Source of the DNA: Auriscalpium vulgare
Taxonomy: Eukaryota; Basidiomycota; Agaricomycetes; Russulales; Auriscalpiaceae
Direction of reading: 5' to 3'
DNA length: 64,000 bases
Assembly (NCBI GenBank): GCA_019915015.1
Contig: JAHBBC010000045.1
Coordinates: forward strand, 62,001 to 126,000
Numbering within the stretch: position 1 is the first letter of the stretch; the number at the start of each line of letters is the position of its first letter. The notes below the pieces were generated by a model. That model saw only the letters and a program-made list of their open reading frames with translations, had not been told where the DNA came from and searched no databases. The position numbers and the translations under genes are program-made. Of the stretch, positions 1 through 8,981 are shown one piece after another.

Positions 1-1353
1 GAAGCCTTGAGCGCTGATTTCGAGCTGGGTATAGGTTTGCGACGCGTGTCGCCTCTCGGACGATCGGGCGGAACTTTGTTCGCCTTCGCGGACCCTTGAC
101 AAGCCGCGTATTTTGGTGGATTGTCCGCGGTGCCGGAAGGACAAGCAGCCGTGCAAGTGGCAGGGCCGGAACACGACGAGTAAGTCCTCCTTTTTGATCT
201 GCGTGGGTTGCGATATTGAATGCGTCGGTTGGAATAGATAATTTGGGTCGTGGTGCCGATTTCGACAAGAAATCGACCGTCATCGCGGAGTTCCTGCCTG
301 AGATCGAAGCGCGTCGGGCCGCGGAGGAGGCGGTCATCGCTCCGCCACCTGCTAAAAAGGTGAAGGCGATGATGTCCGTGGTGATTCGTTCGAAGCCTCC
401 TGGGGCGGGCAAAAGGAAAGGTACGTGGCGTTGTCGTGAGGGAATGTGTATTTCGGTATTGACGTTGATTTCTTCTTAGGTCGCGCTGAGCCGGAGCGCT
501 CGGAAAGTGGGCCGTCGCGCCAGGCTCCTGTTCCCGAGGTAGCGTTGACTGTGGAACCCGATATTCAAATGGTCGAAATCGTGGAGGACTCGGGGCCGCT
601 CTCGCAGACGCAGGCGACAATCCAGGGTGGGCATACGCCGCTCTTCTTGTCCGAGCCGCGCTCAACTCCTCCGGTCTTGGTTCTAGAACACCGCGCCGCC
701 AGTTCGGACGATATCGAAATCGTGGCGGACATCGCGGGGCCCTCTACTCTGGGGCGCGAGGTCTCTTCGGCTCTCGCTAGCTTGAAGAGCGAGGACTTGA
801 TTCCGCGGGAGCCGGTGGCAGTCGCGGCCGCGCCTGTGGCCAATGTTGCGCCGCAGGTGCCGGACGCCAACGATAACCGGGTGGTGCCAGACGGTATGTG
901 CTCGTCTTCCTCTTTTTGTCGGTGGTATTGATCTGGACTCCTCTTTTGACGGTAGATCATGCGCGTAAGATCCATGCGCACGCCAAGGTGATGCGGTGGT
1001 TCGTCAAGAACGGTGTTCCGAAGGGCAGGATGCCTCCTGGTCCGTCTCCATATGCTTGGCGTATTGACGGCGCGCCGCAAATGCTCCACGAGCAATACGA
1101 GACGATCAACGGCGTTCCTGAGGACGCGGACATTGATCCTGGTCTCAGGCAATCCGTCCGTGAACAGCGCACGGAGATCCACACCGCGATGGCACGGGCG
1201 TACGCGAGCTGGCTGACGATAGAGGCGGCTTGGCTGTCGCAGCTGAGCCTCTTGAACTATCCGGAGTGGTACTACCAGGCGGGAGATTGGCGGTCGATAG
1301 TGCCGGAGGGTTTCGATGAGGATGGGAATCGGTACGATGGGCAGGGGGAGTAG
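1..1353 (+). CDS. Antisense spliced accessory gene of element A (3' part), cysteine-cluster protein of unknown function
   Basis: The gene is partial, with its 5' end outside the window or unresolved before about 104. Visible exons are about 104-179, 238-420, 480-893 and 956-1353 (stop TAG). The introns are 180-237, 421-479 and 894-955 (58, 59 and 62 bp), all GT-AG, and the reading frame is maintained across every junction. The first exon encodes CPRCRKDKQPCKW, a C-X2-C-X6-C cluster like the first half of a fungal Zn2Cys6 domain. An acidic, Pro/Ser-rich middle follows, then a Trp/Tyr-rich C-terminal domain (about residues WFVKNGVPKG to YYQAGDWRSIVPEG). The gene is convergent with A pol. The gene at 20403-22463 in element C has the same design, with a related cysteine exon and intron pattern. 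I do not recognise the family; a DNA-binding role is only a guess. Confidence 0.75.
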
Positions 1354-1695
1354 GGGAAGTGATCGGGTGGCAATGTTGACGTCTTGTACAATAGCAATTT
1401 CTTGAATGCCTCGAAATACACTTGGAGGTCGTATAACCGCTTGAGCTAAGTTGCGCGTTATGTGTCATTATTTCGGAACGACGGTTGAGGAATTTGAGGT
1501 CTAAACTCCTAAGTCGAAATTCGAATTCTTTTGTTTAAGTCTCAGTATTCCTTCATTGACTTAGGACTTTTATCTTGAGTAGTCCTGCGCTTCAGCGATG
1601 TACGCGAGCGACTTGCTATCGTAAGGGGGATATTCAGTATCAGCTGGGGAGGATAGGAAGTGGTACTAGTTCTGGATGGTGTCCGTAATTCGTAT
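1354..1695. other. Non-coding gap between the convergent 3' ends of the antisense gene and A pol
   Basis: No gene is seen here. The segment 1531-1620 is clearly related to 22635-22720 at the same place in element C, including a hairpin annotated separately. It probably holds the 3' UTR/poly(A) signals of both convergent transcripts. Confidence 0.6.
1563..1586. promoter_or_regulatory. Conserved hairpin (element A copy)
   Basis: The stem AGGACT pairs with AGTCCT around the 12-nt loop TTTATCTTGAGT. The element C copy (22667-22690) has the same loop but the stem AGGCCC/GGGCCT, so two base pairs have changed on both sides together. This supports a selected structure; its role is unknown. Confidence 0.5.
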
Positions 1696-3025
1696 TTAAT
1701 CGTCATCTACTTGGTCGTTGTCGTCTTGGGTGTCTAAGGCGGTAGGCTCTTCTTCATCGTCATTTCCAGCGGTCTCCGAGGTTTCTAGCTCGCGGAGGCG
1801 GTGTGTGTTGATGTCGACTTGGGATAAGTCGATGGGAATAGGTTCACGGCGTGCGAAATACGGAATGACTCGGAATGCGGCGATGGGTCGGTCTAGCACG
1901 GAACCGTCGAGTTCTGCGAGGATGTAGGCTCCACCGCGGTTGCGGGAAATCACTACAAGTGGTCCGAGGTAGCGGGGACGCATCTTGCGGTTGAGGGATT
2001 TCTCTATCGCGGTATGCCGCATGAGCACTAGGATTCCGCGTTTGAAGTCGTAATTCTTGATTGTATGCGCGTGTTCTATTTCAAAGCGTTGTGCGTTGGC
2101 GAGGCGAGTGGCGTAGTAGACGTTGGATCGTAGGCGGGAGAGCTGCTCGAATCTTTTCTGGAGTGCGACGGCGCGTCGGACAATTAAGTCCGTCGTGGAG
2201 AGAATGGAGGTGGGCGGCGGCTGGAGATACGTGGCTTCCGAAATATCGAGTGGAATAAGCGGGTGGCATCCGGTGACTGCAAAGTAAGGCGAGCATCCCA
2301 TACGCTTGCGCGTAGTGATGCGGTCGGACCAGAATACGGAATAAGCATGGCGTGCCCATTGAGTCTGGTCTCCGTCCGCTGCTTTGACGAGTGCTTGCCG
2401 TACGCCGTAATGCGAGCGTTCCACGATGCCGTTGGCGCGTGAGTTGTAGCCGCTGATTCGAATGTGACGGATGTGATATTTCTTCTCTAGCTGGACCAGC
2501 GCTTTGACGAAAGGTCCTCCGTTGTCCGTGACTATTTCGCATAGTGAGTTCCATCGGCTGAGGATATTCTCATACACAAAATCGGCGATTTGTGCAGAGT
2601 TCTCCTTCTTGAGTAGTCGAAATTCGGGCCAGGCCGTAAGAGAGCAACGGCCTTGGACGATGTAGCGGTAGCCGTTTGACGCGGGCATAAACATAGTGTC
2701 GACGTAGACTTTGGCGAATAATGAGGCGGGCATTGCGACGGTGGGCGGCATTAAGATCTGTAGCTTTTGGCGATGTTGGCAGACGATGCATGTCCGGACA
2801 TACCACATTGCGTCGGCTTCATAGGAGGGCCACCAGAAGCGTTCCCCGATGAGAGAGCGGGTAGCGAATACTCCACGGTGGCCGACTTTGTCATGACAGT
2901 CGGTGAGGATAGCAATGCGGCGATTGGGATGGGGAATGAGTTTGTGTGCACCGTCTCCAGATCTTCTCCAGAGTCGATTTCCGTCGAGAAAGAAGCGTGT
3001 GGCGTAGCGGACGAAGGTGCCAAAG
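1696..3025 (-). pseudogene. Element A pol, integrase part (3' half, separated by element B)
   Basis: This is the C-terminal part of the A polyprotein, reading from 3025 down to the stop at 1696. It contains the HHCC zinc-binding region (GHRG, FWWPSYEAD, the CxxC of TCIVCQ) and the integrase catalytic core: Asp in YVDTMFMP, Asp in TDNGGPF, and Glu in GIVERSHYGV about 34 residues later. The C-terminus is acidic and there is no chromodomain. The codon series continues on the far side of element B at 12940, so the break is the B insertion alone. The protein is disrupted and non-functional as it stands. Confidence 0.88.
3021..3025. repeat. Target-site duplication of element B, left copy (CAAAG)
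   Basis: CAAAG directly abuts the LTR at 3026 and is repeated at 12940-12944 after the other LTR. Reading from one copy to the other restores the A integrase frame. Confidence 0.9.
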
Positions 3026-3250
3026 TGTAAGGAATAGTGATCTTGATGACTTGCTGTTCACTCAGGATGAACGGAATCCACGTTTATTCGAGTAGAATCG
3101 ATGGATGCCGAAGCTGGAGAGTGGATGTACAAGTAAAGAAGATGCCTTCCCATAAAGGGAAGGCGCGCTACTACGCTTCGACATCCTAACAACGACAAAC
3201 AACCCCGGTACCTTGGTGCGCGTGCGTGTATCACATACGCCCGCGTTACA
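3026..3250 (-). repeat. Element B 3' LTR
   Basis: 225 bp, beginning TGTAAGG and ending GTTACA on the plus strand, identical by eye to 12715-12939. Confidence 0.93.
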
Positions 3251-3264
3251 CCCTCCCCCACTGG
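3251..3264 (-). promoter_or_regulatory. Element B polypurine tract
   Basis: On the minus strand this reads CCAGTGGGGGAGGG, directly against the 3' LTR. That is the expected place and composition for the plus-strand primer. Confidence 0.75.
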
Positions 3265-3285
3265 ACCGAACCACGGTCCACTATA

Positions 3286-5514
3286 TTATTCTGTCGCGTC
3301 CATGGGAGTCGCTGAGCGAGATGCTGGGAGCGGCTGCGATGCGGGATCCACGGCCGAGTCGGAAGTCGAGATGTTATTCACATCTGTCCCCTGCACGACG
3401 TCAGCGGGAGATACAGCGGTGCTAGCCAGCGTAGACGAGTTTATACTGTTACTCACAGCATAAAGATCGTCTGCCCAGGAGGCTGCCTCAACGGGAAGGG
3501 GACCAGCGGCTTCACTGGTAAGCGGCACGAATTGTGGCGTGGGCGGAACGTAGTGACTGGGGAAGTCGGGCGATAATGAGCCGACGTGCGGGGGCAGCGG
3601 CGGTCCTTCGGGGGTCTGTGCGCGTGTGACGCCATTCGTCGTGCGAAGGTCCAGTGACATGTTCGGGTATAAGTTGCGATGGGGGCCCGCAGACGGGGCA
3701 GTCGCGTGAGTCGGGGGATACAGCGTGCCCATCTCAGCGAGAGTAGGGGACGATTCCCACTCAGCTGTAGACAGCAGTGGGCGGCCTTCGATGATGTTTC
3801 GACGGCCGGCCGCATACTCCTCAAGCTCAGTGATCGACAGTGAGCGAGGGTGGTAGCCGTGGTTGGCGAAGTGCCGCGCGACATCTTCCAGAGACAGATT
3901 GCGGGTGTCGCCCTCGAACGGGCGCGCCTCTGGGATGGATCCGATCACCGCGATGCGTCGTGCGGTCAAAATGCGGCCGTATAGTCCGCGAATCGAGAAT
4001 AGTTGTGTGGTGCGGGACACCCAATGCCCGCGACTAGATCGTTGGATCTGTCCGCGACCTTGGGGCCCGTTCTGGCGCATCTCCACGTGTCGCAGCATCA
4101 TACGCCGTACTGGGGTGCCACCCAGCGGTCCCCCGCCCGGATGCAGAGGTACGCCCGCGGGGCACCGTGACGGGTTGTCGCGGTAATACTCTAGCCACTC
4201 CTCAACGGGGTGATTGTATTCCGGGGCCGGTTGGCGTGGAGGCGCTGGAGCTTGAGCAGCGGCTGGGCTGTGAGGCGGCGCGTCGTCGGTGCTAGTGACT
4301 GCTCGACGCTTGCCGTGCGCTACCGTGGTCCACTCGTTTGGTAGCTCGGGTTTGTTCTCCCGACTTGTGCGCTCGGGACGACGACGACTGTTGCGTGAGT
4401 TACGGTCGCTCGAGCTCGAGTCGGGTCCTCCCCCTTTAGGAACGGGCGCGGGGATCGGAGGGGTGGATGAGGGTACATGGGTGGCCATTAACGTGTTACG
4501 GCGTGTCCCCCATTGCTGGACCATAAATCGCATCACTGGGGTACGATCGGCGACGGCGAGATCGCTGGCAGAGAGAGCTAGTGCGCGGATGCGGGCGGCG
4601 GCGTGCTCGTCCGTTGTGGCCCGCGCAAAGGCCATCGACACATCTTCATGCGTGATCGGCACCCAGCGCGCCCATTGCGAGCCATGAATATTGCCCCAGT
4701 GCGATGAAGTCCAGCTGGGCGTCGCTGCGCGACTGGAGCGTTCCGACGTAGGGCCCGGCCGCCGAGTGCTCGCAGATGTGGGGGTCGGGGACGTACGACG
4801 GCGTTTCCTGTTAGCAGGCTTCGGTGATCGTCGGCGCTGGGAACCCACAGACGATGATGCGGCCGATGGCGGGCGGGTGGGAGGTTGCGACAGCGCGTGG
4901 TCGAGTGCCTGCGTCGCGTTCGCATGATCGAGGACGAGGGCCGCGTGCTCTAATCTGATCGTCTCCAGTTGCGCCTGCAGATCGACGATCTTTTCTTGAG
5001 CGGCGGCTTCCGATTGACGCGCAACATTGCGCTGCCGGATGAGACGATGAACGTTCTCCTCCGCGCGTCGCCGGACGTCTTCGGATGTGGCAATGCGTCC
5101 AGCGGATAGCGCGAGTCCGCGAGCCACTCCGGAGTCGAACTGGGACCGTTGGTGGATACGGAACTGTTCTTGAACGTGCGCCCACGATGGGTGCGACGGG
5201 TCCTGGTGATTCAGGAACGCAGTACAGACGGCACACGCGCGTGAGTGTACGGGTATCCTGAGCAGAGCATGGAGCATCCAGTGATCATCACCCTCGTTGA
5301 GAAGGCGATCGATCTCCGCGGACGTCGTAGGATTGGGTACCGAATGCCCAGAGTCGGTGGGGCCCACGATGGGCAGGGGGGTAACAGGTGGCTCGAGGGC
5401 CGTGTCCACAATGGGCTCTGTGTCCTCGGAGTCAACGATCATGCGCACAGGCGCGATGTCGGGCGCCGCTTGAGCAGCGGGCGGGTCGTCTCCTGGTGGT
5501 TCAGGAGGCAGCAT
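3286..5514 (-). CDS. Element B accessory ORF (742 aa), coiled-coil protein of unknown function, between pol and 3' LTR
   Basis: It starts at a true ATG (5514) and ends 35 bp before the LTR, in the same sense as gag and pol and about 160 nt after the pol stop. The N-terminus is acidic and Pro-rich. CAVCTAFLNH (about residue 95) has a CxxC. Residues of about 165-225 form a likely coiled coil (VRRRAEENVHRLIRQRNVARQSEAAAQEK onward). A very basic stretch (RRRSPKPANRKRRRTS, about 237-252) could be a nuclear signal. The second half contains HPVEEWLEYYRDNPSRCP and several Trp/Arg-rich blocks. There is no signal peptide or transmembrane segment, so it is not an envelope protein despite occupying the env position. 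Family not recognised. Confidence 0.8.
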   Translation of the reverse strand: MLPPEPPGDDPPAAQAAPDIAPVRMIVDSEDTEPIVDTALEPPVTPLPIVGPTDSGHSVPNPTTSAEIDRLLNEGDDHWMLHALLRIPVHSRACAVCTAFLNHQDPSHPSWAHVQEQFRIHQRSQFDSGVARGLALSAGRIATSEDVRRRAEENVHRLIRQRNVARQSEAAAQEKIVDLQAQLETIRLEHAALVLDHANATQALDHALSQPPTRPPSAASSSVGSQRRRSPKPANRKRRRTSPTPTSASTRRPGPTSERSSRAATPSWTSSHWGNIHGSQWARWVPITHEDVSMAFARATTDEHAAARIRALALSASDLAVADRTPVMRFMVQQWGTRRNTLMATHVPSSTPPIPAPVPKGGGPDSSSSDRNSRNSRRRPERTSRENKPELPNEWTTVAHGKRRAVTSTDDAPPHSPAAAQAPAPPRQPAPEYNHPVEEWLEYYRDNPSRCPAGVPLHPGGGPLGGTPVRRMMLRHVEMRQNGPQGRGQIQRSSRGHWVSRTTQLFSIRGLYGRILTARRIAVIGSIPEARPFEGDTRNLSLEDVARHFANHGYHPRSLSITELEEYAAGRRNIIEGRPLLSTAEWESSPTLAEMGTLYPPTHATAPSAGPHRNLYPNMSLDLRTTNGVTRAQTPEGPPLPPHVGSLSPDFPSHYVPPTPQFVPLTSEAAGPLPVEAASWADDLYAVSNSINSSTLASTAVSPADVVQGTDVNNISTSDSAVDPASQPLPASRSATPMDATE

Positions 5515-5675
5515 AGCAGGGAAAAGACGGGGGGAAATAATTAATCACTTGAGACATACGTTCAGAATATTTATCGAGGGCAAAGAGGTGTGCAGGGTCG
5601 TCTGTAGCCGAGCGGACTGTCGGAGAAAGTCTAAATCAGATCTTCCTCCGGCATCTTAGATGAGATATCCGGGGA

Positions 5676-8600
5676 TCAACGGCGGCGCGGCGCGGGCCGA
5701 GCCGCGGCGGTCCGGGGGCGCGGTAGTTCCCGCCAGTCCTCGACTCCCGCGAGTTGCAGGTAGGCGTCAAGCGCGGCCAACTCATCTACGTTGCGCAGTG
5801 GTTCCCAGGTATAGTCTCCCATGGCCCACCGCACTTGGAATTCGACGTTCCGGCCTTTCCACTGGTGTGCGACGATCGCCTCTACCACCCATTCCTCGTC
5901 CTGATCCGGCTCCCCAAAGTCATACGCGGTCATGGCCTCGCGATTGGGGAATAGGGCATCGTCATTGGGCTCGTGGGGTCGTAGCAGTGACACATGGAAT
6001 ACCGGGTGTATACGACGGCGTCGTAGTGCCTCAGGTAAGTCCAATTTGTAACTAGAGCTGCTGGGATGCGCCTCGATAACCGAGTAGGGCCCGACGTATT
6101 TGGGCAACAGTTTGCTCGCGCGACCTTTGGGTAGCCGCAGGTTCGCGGTGCTGAGGTAGACTTTGTCTCCCACAGCAATGGCGGATTCTGCACGGCGTCT
6201 CTGGTTGGCATGGTACGTCTGCCGCACTCTGCTTTCGATTATCGCGTCGTGGGCTTGCGACAGATTTTCCACTGCGGCGCGCGCAAATTGGCGCACGCCT
6301 TCAAACGTGCTAGTGGGCCGCAATTCGGTGACCATTGAAGGCATATAACCGTAATTGAGCTCGAAAGGTGCGTATCCAGAACTGGAGCTTATGCTGGAAT
6401 TTATTGCGAATTCAACCAGTGGGATTTTGGACACCCAGTCACTCTGATCGGGTTTCACAAGTCCTCGTAATATCTGGGCAATGGTGCGTATTGCTCGTTC
6501 TGAGGCCCCGTCCGTCTGCGGGTGGAACACAGTGGACATTAGTAGTTTCGTTCCCACTAATCGGTGTAGTTCTTTCCAGAAGAGCGCAGTGAACTTGGAG
6601 TCGCGATCTGACACAATGGATTGTGGTATCCCGTGCAGTCGCACGATCTCGCGGAAATATAGCTGGGCTAGCTCCGTGGTACGTGTCGTGGTCACGATTG
6701 GAATCAAGTGTACCATGGAGGTGAGTCGGCAAATGACGATCCACAGGTAGTTCGACCCTTCGCTCTCTGGGAATGGGCCAGCGAAGTCCATTCCGATAGA
6801 GTCCCATGGTCTCGTGGGTATCGGCATGGGATGTAGTAATCCCTGTGGCGGTAAGTTACTCGTTTTCGTGGTCTGACAGGTCCCACAGGTAGCGCAGAAT
6901 TTTTCGATATCTCGACCAATCTTTGGCCACCAATACCATCTTCGTGCGTAATCTGCAGTCTTTTGGAATCCGAGGTGGCCGACTATCGAGTGGGCCGCGT
7001 CTATGATGATCTCACGCAGTCGTCGGCCGGCGAGTTCCATCTCGGGGATGCATAGCACTTGCCCACCTGCTCTGGATTCCACCCACACTAACCCGTCTGA
7101 CACTTCAAATGCAGGAAAGTGTTCTGGGTGCTCGAGTATTCGCGCCAAGAACCCGTCGGCTCGAGCTCCCTTACGGACTGCGGGTACCCATTCGTCTGTC
7201 TGTTGCACTTTCTCTGGGAGCGATGGGATCGTTTCGAGCACTTGTGCTATTGACACGTCCTGCTCGCTACCGCTAGAGGCGCTTGCTTTATCCGCCGGCG
7301 ACATCGCGGGCGCTGCCTGGGCTAGGACCTCGGCCTCATGGTCACGGGGTAACTTTGCTTCCGATATCTGTCGTTCCCGCAACGTCCTAATTGCCTGTAC
7401 TCGAATTTCTAGCATCCGGTCAGGCGATAGGTCCTCCCCCTCAGGATCAAGCACAGAGTCAACATTGACGATTTCGGCCGAGGGGTCATCGAGCGACTCG
7501 TAATACCGGGAAAAACAGTCGGCGACCCGGTTCAATTTCCCTTCGACGTAGGTGACCGTCATATCAAACTTGGATAGAAACTCAAACCAGCGGACTTGGC
7601 GAGGCGATAGATTACGCTGGCTATTAAAGAACTCTAGCGCTTTATGGTCGGTGACCACTGTGAACTTGCGCCCGATTAACTTATCAGACCACTTATTCAG
7701 GGCTTCTAAGATGGCGATGGTCTCTTGTTCGAACGTACGGTAATTCCGCTGTGCGCTCGAGAATTTTTTTGACATGAATCCGGCCGGTCGGCACGTATTC
7801 CATTCCAGTCCTTGCCCGTACACCGCGCCAACTCCGTACGTGGAGGCATCACATATGACCCATATAGTGACGCCGGATCTGGGATCAATGGGGCGCAGGA
7901 TGGGCGTGCGGCATGCGAGGGCCTTAATCATTTCGAAGCAACGTTCATGCAGTGGTCCCCAGATAAATGGCCGGCCATTTGAGGTAAGTCCAGCCAGTGG
8001 AGTCGTATACGCGCTGACATCAGGCATAAACTGGGCCAGGTACTGAACCAGACCGAGGAACCTCTGCACTTCCTGGTAATTGCGCGGCCGAGGCCAATGA
8101 CGGACACGGGCCATCTTATCCGTGTCGGCGTGAATACCCTTGTCATCAACTACGTGCCCTAGGCAATCTAGGCGTGTCGAATACAGGTCACACTTGTCAC
8201 GGCTGAGAAAGAGATGGTTCGCGCGCAAGCGGTCAAACACCATATTCAGGTGTCGTTCATGCTCCTCCGTTGTGTCCGAGTATATGAAAATATCGTCCAG
8301 GTATACGTGGATGAATAGTCCGATGCAGTCCTGGAATATCACCGTCATCAAGCGCTGGAATGTAGCGGGCGCATTGCAATCGCCCTGCTGCATGACCAGA
8401 CTGACGAACGTGCCATACACCGTGGCGAAAGCTGTTTTCCATACGTCAGCCGATTCCACACGAATTTGCTCATAGGCATCACTCATGTCGATCTTTGACC
8501 GGAATTTAGCGCGGGCCACATCCATTCGGATTTGGTCCTGATCTGGGAAAGGAGTGACATCCTTATAGGTATTGTCATTGCGCTTTCGTGCGTCGACCAC

Positions 8601-8978
8601 AGTGCGTAATTTTCCTGATTTTTTCGGAATACACAGGAGTGGGGCTGCCTCAGGCGCCACCTGTCGCTTCCACCACCCTGCGTCCACATAACGCTGTAGC
8701 TTTTCCGCAAGTTGGGGTTTCAATGCGTCCGGACATCGAGGGAGATGGTAACGTATTTTTAACGATTCGTCTATTAACGAAATATGATGATTAACTGCCC
8801 GCATGGGTGGAAGCTCGAGTGGTACCGGACACATGATATCCGTGGTGCGTGTGTACCAATCCTGTCGCAATTTCGCGACGTGCTCTCTGTTGTCCGGTGG
8901 TTTCGCCGGTGGGCGTGCGCTTGACGGCACGCGGTCAGAGGTGGCAGGCTCCACGCTAGTGGATCCTACCGCGCGCCC
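5676..8978 (-). CDS. pol: Element B pol: reverse transcriptase, RNase H, integrase, chromodomain
   Basis: The frame is open from just after the gag UGA; the usable in-frame initiator is only a GTG at 8954, so readthrough of gag is more likely than a separate start. Counting from 8954: RT with LRTVVDARKRN, KIDMSDAYEQI and the catalytic YLDD at about 218-221; RNase H with CDASTYGVGAV, FEQETIAIL and TDHKALEFF; integrase zinc site (GHLGFQ, WYWWPKIG, CATCGTC) and core Asp (MDFAGPFP), Asp (SDRDSKFT) and Glu (GASERAIRT). A GPY-type module (VGPYSVIEAHP) comes next, and a chromodomain at the end (EWVVEAIVAHQWKGRNVEFQVRWAMGDYTWEPL). Intact throughout. Confidence 0.92.
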   Translation of the reverse strand, partial: GRAVGSTSVEPATSDRVPSSARPPAKPPDNREHVAKLRQDWYTRTTDIMCPVPLELPPMRAVNHHISLIDESLKIRYHLPRCPDALKPQLAEKLQRYVDAGWWKRQVAPEAAPLLCIPKKSGKLRTVVDARKRNDNTYKDVTPFPDQDQIRMDVARAKFRSKIDMSDAYEQIRVESADVWKTAFATVYGTFVSLVMQQGDCNAPATFQRLMTVIFQDCIGLFIHVYLDDIFIYSDTTEEHERHLNMVFDRLRANHLFLSRDKCDLYSTRLDCLGHVVDDKGIHADTDKMARVRHWPRPRNYQEVQRFLGLVQYLAQFMPDVSAYTTPLAGLTSNGRPFIWGPLHERCFEMIKALACRTPILRPIDPRSGVTIWVICDASTYGVGAVYGQGLEWNTCRPAGFMSKKFSSAQRNYRTFEQETIAILEALNKWSDKLIGRKFTVVTDHKALEFFNSQRNLSPRQVRWFEFLSKFDMTVTYVEGKLNRVADCFSRYYESLDDPSAEIVNVDSVLDPEGEDLSPDRMLEIRVQAIRTLRERQISEAKLPRDHEAEVLAQAAPAMSPADKASASSGSEQDVSIAQVLETIPSLPEKVQQTDEWVPAVRKGARADGFLARILEHPEHFPAFEVSDGLVWVESRAGGQVLCIPEMELAGRRLREIIIDAAHSIVGHLGFQKTADYARRWYWWPKIGRDIEKFCATCGTCQTTKTSNLPPQGLLHPMPIPTRPWDSIGMDFAGPFPESEGSNYLWIVICRLTSMVHLIPIVTTTRTTELAQLYFREIVRLHGIPQSIVSDRDSKFTALFWKELHRLVGTKLLMSTVFHPQTDGASERAIRTIAQILRGLVKPDQSDWVSKIPLVEFAINSSISSSSGYAPFELNYGYMPSMVTELRPTSTFEGVRQFARAAVENLSQAHDAIIESRVRQTYHANQRRRAESAIAVGDKVYLSTANLRLPKGRASKLLPKYVGPYSVIEAHPSSSSYKLDLPEALRRRRIHPVFHVSLLRPHEPNDDALFPNREAMTAYDFGEPDQDEEWVVEAIVAHQWKGRNVEFQVRWAMGDYTWEPLRNVDELAALDAYLQLAGVEDWRELPRPRTAAARPAPRRR

Positions 8979-8981
8979 TCA
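8979..8981 (-). promoter_or_regulatory. In-frame UGA between gag-protease and RT of element B
   Basis: Gag and pol are in the same frame, separated only by this UGA (context GAA-UGA-GGG). Translation past it continues directly into pol. This looks like a stop-codon readthrough arrangement, though a simple nonsense mutation cannot be excluded from one copy. Confidence 0.6.
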
